From positions 16,275 through 80,274 of the forward strand of contig NMRA01000091.1 in the NCBI GenBank assembly GCA_002633005.1: a stretch of 64,000 nucleotides of DNA, read 5' to 3'. A model generated the notes under the pieces. The model had not been told where the DNA came from and searched no databases. It was given only the letters and a program-made list of their open reading frames with translations. Positions 62,583 through 64,000 of this stretch are shown piece by piece (the stretch's first letter is position 1; each line of letters opens with the position of its first letter). The DNA comes from Phoronis australis. Lineage: Eukaryota > Phoronida > Phoronidae. The translations under genes and the position numbers were made by a program.

Positions 62583-64000
62583 CTGTTGAACTTGGCAATT
62601 CAACTATTTCTTAATTTTTAAGTTCACGGAATTCTTCAAAGTTCATTATCGTGTTAGTCTTAACCGGATCACAAAATTGTGCATTGCACTGTTTTCTGTG
62701 ATTAATCGTATGGCAGCAGTGCTGGATTGATTTTACTTCAGAAAACATTGCTTCATAGGTCTACCATCGACACATTTTCTACATGTATAAGCGTGCTCTG
62801 TAACAGAAACTCTCAAGCCATTGCTGTTTTAATACTAACACCATTTACTTCTCATTCAAATGCGTTTCTGTAACAACAAATTGGCTTTCAAACTGACTTG
62901 AACACAGCTGTCATTTTATGGAAATAAATTCTGGAGCAAAACGTTATGAACACTGAATATTTACGAACAGGTAGCATTTCCCGCAAAAATAGTGCAAGTC
63001 ACAAGGGGTGTGCTTTTCATAATTCTTGCCTTTAGTTTTTGAAGTCCACTCAGCGCTAAATTACGTCAAGCAGAAATTGTAAACTTCCAACAGAAATAAT
63101 TAATGACGCTAGTGAGAAGTCAATGAAATCTCGATCCTTGGCTTTATGGTGGCACTCGATAGTTTTTTGAGCCACGATTAAAATGGCCTCCCTACTTTAC
63201 TACTGGTTGGCTTAGCTTTTCAAGTTTTGTTCTACATGTGAAGGCTGCGAATAGCATTTGCTTGATTTTTGAGTCTGTTAGAAGTGAAATATTAGCAGTT
63301 CATGGTCCCTTGATCCACGTAATTACCCAGTCGTGGCTTTTCTTAGACCTTTACTATTGCAAGTGGGAAGTTGAAATTAAGCAGGAAATTCAGATACTCG
63401 GCCTTCAAACACTTTGGATTTAAAAAAAACTGGGAGATCGACATCCACTTTTCACGTGATTTCTGTAATTTGGAGAATTTAGTTGCTAGTAACCGCATGC
63501 AAATGGTGGCTTTAGGGTGAAAATGCTGAATTGGCGTTTTTTGCTTCTTTTTAAATACCGGGATGCACTTTCGGTAGTCGTAAAGGATAAGAAAATTGAC
63601 TGTGGAAACAATTTCAATTGATTCATGCAAGGTTTTTAAAGTCTTTGGCCCTGTATACTGTTCGTATTTTCAGGTTGTGTGCATCCTGTGAAACAGACTG
63701 TTGCTTCCAAAACCTGGGTTTTGAAGCCCAAATCATCAAAAACTGTTGAGTGCAACCTATCACCTGAAATTATGAGTTTGAACTCGTCGTCCATAAAAAA
63801 CACAAGTTCATCTCAAAACATGACCCAAAGATGGCGCTGCGTGGCGCTTAAAGTCAGCATCCCTGTTTGCTAAATTGTATCATTAGTAATCCATGAAGTT
63901 ACCAAAAGTGAGAACAGTTTGGTATTTGAAATTATAATACTATCTTTTTCATAATTTAACGTTGCGTTGACAACCAAAACTACACCCTCGGCTAAACTTT
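62583..64000. other. 3' untranslated region and downstream flank of the transporter gene
   Basis: A polyadenylation signal AATAAA is at 62923-62928. Beyond it I see no gene or repeat; the frames at 63238-63873 lack any family signature. Confidence 0.55.
62923..62928 (+). terminator. Likely polyadenylation signal of the transporter gene
   Basis: AATAAA 341 nt after the stop codon; the nearest good match downstream. Confidence 0.55.

Overview
The window is nuclear DNA of an animal, most likely a marine invertebrate. The evidence is short protein-coding exons with GT/AG boundaries, introns up to 17 kb, LINE, Penelope-like and cut-and-paste transposon remains, many short inverted-repeat elements, one 634-base assembly gap, and an animal-type cellulase with an N-terminal cellulose-binding domain. 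I cannot name the species from the sequence; a non-vertebrate deuterostome or a lophotrochozoan would both fit.

Four genes can be assembled by matching splice sites and intron phases. (1) A cytosolic sulfotransferase on the minus strand, with its first two coding exons at 8342-8159 and 471-376; the rest lies off the left edge. (2) A complete 11-exon CBM2-GH9 endoglucanase on the minus strand (25401 down to 11006). It encodes 570 residues with signal peptide, cellulose-binding module and every catalytic motif. (3) A five-exon minus-strand gene (36578 to 28414) for a secreted-type single-pass membrane protein of about 428 residues that I do not recognise. (4) A three-exon plus-strand gene (37472 to 62582) for a 474-residue nodulin-like major facilitator transporter. 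Genes 3 and 4 start head to head about 0.9 kb apart.

Most remaining sequence is transposon-derived. The 6.6 kb second intron of the transporter holds a 3157-bp element with TTAA target duplications and roughly 157-bp inverted termini. It carries two THAP zinc-finger reading frames and an oppositely oriented cysteine-rich frame resembling the P2X7 C-terminal domain, and I read it as a decayed Kolobok-type transposon. Penelope-like remnants flank it on both sides, one with a hammerhead-ribozyme-like core. Other well-delimited insertions are two 5'-truncated LINEs with target duplications, a long-TIR Mutator-like element with a 9-bp duplication, an 80-bp hairpin MITE and a 1.1 kb relative with 8-bp duplications, two large fold-back elements around the assembly gap, and three MITE families with several copies each.

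Layout: 1-8342 sulfotransferase and its TE-bearing intron; 8343-11005 intergenic with a ~170-bp tandem repeat; 11006-25401 cellulase; 25402-28413 intergenic with a LINE tail; 28414-36578 membrane protein; 36579-37471 divergent promoter region; 37472-62582 transporter; 62583-64000 3' flank. The genes do not form an obvious pathway. Extracellular cellulose digestion, sulfation and a multispanning transporter are simply neighbours on one chromosome.
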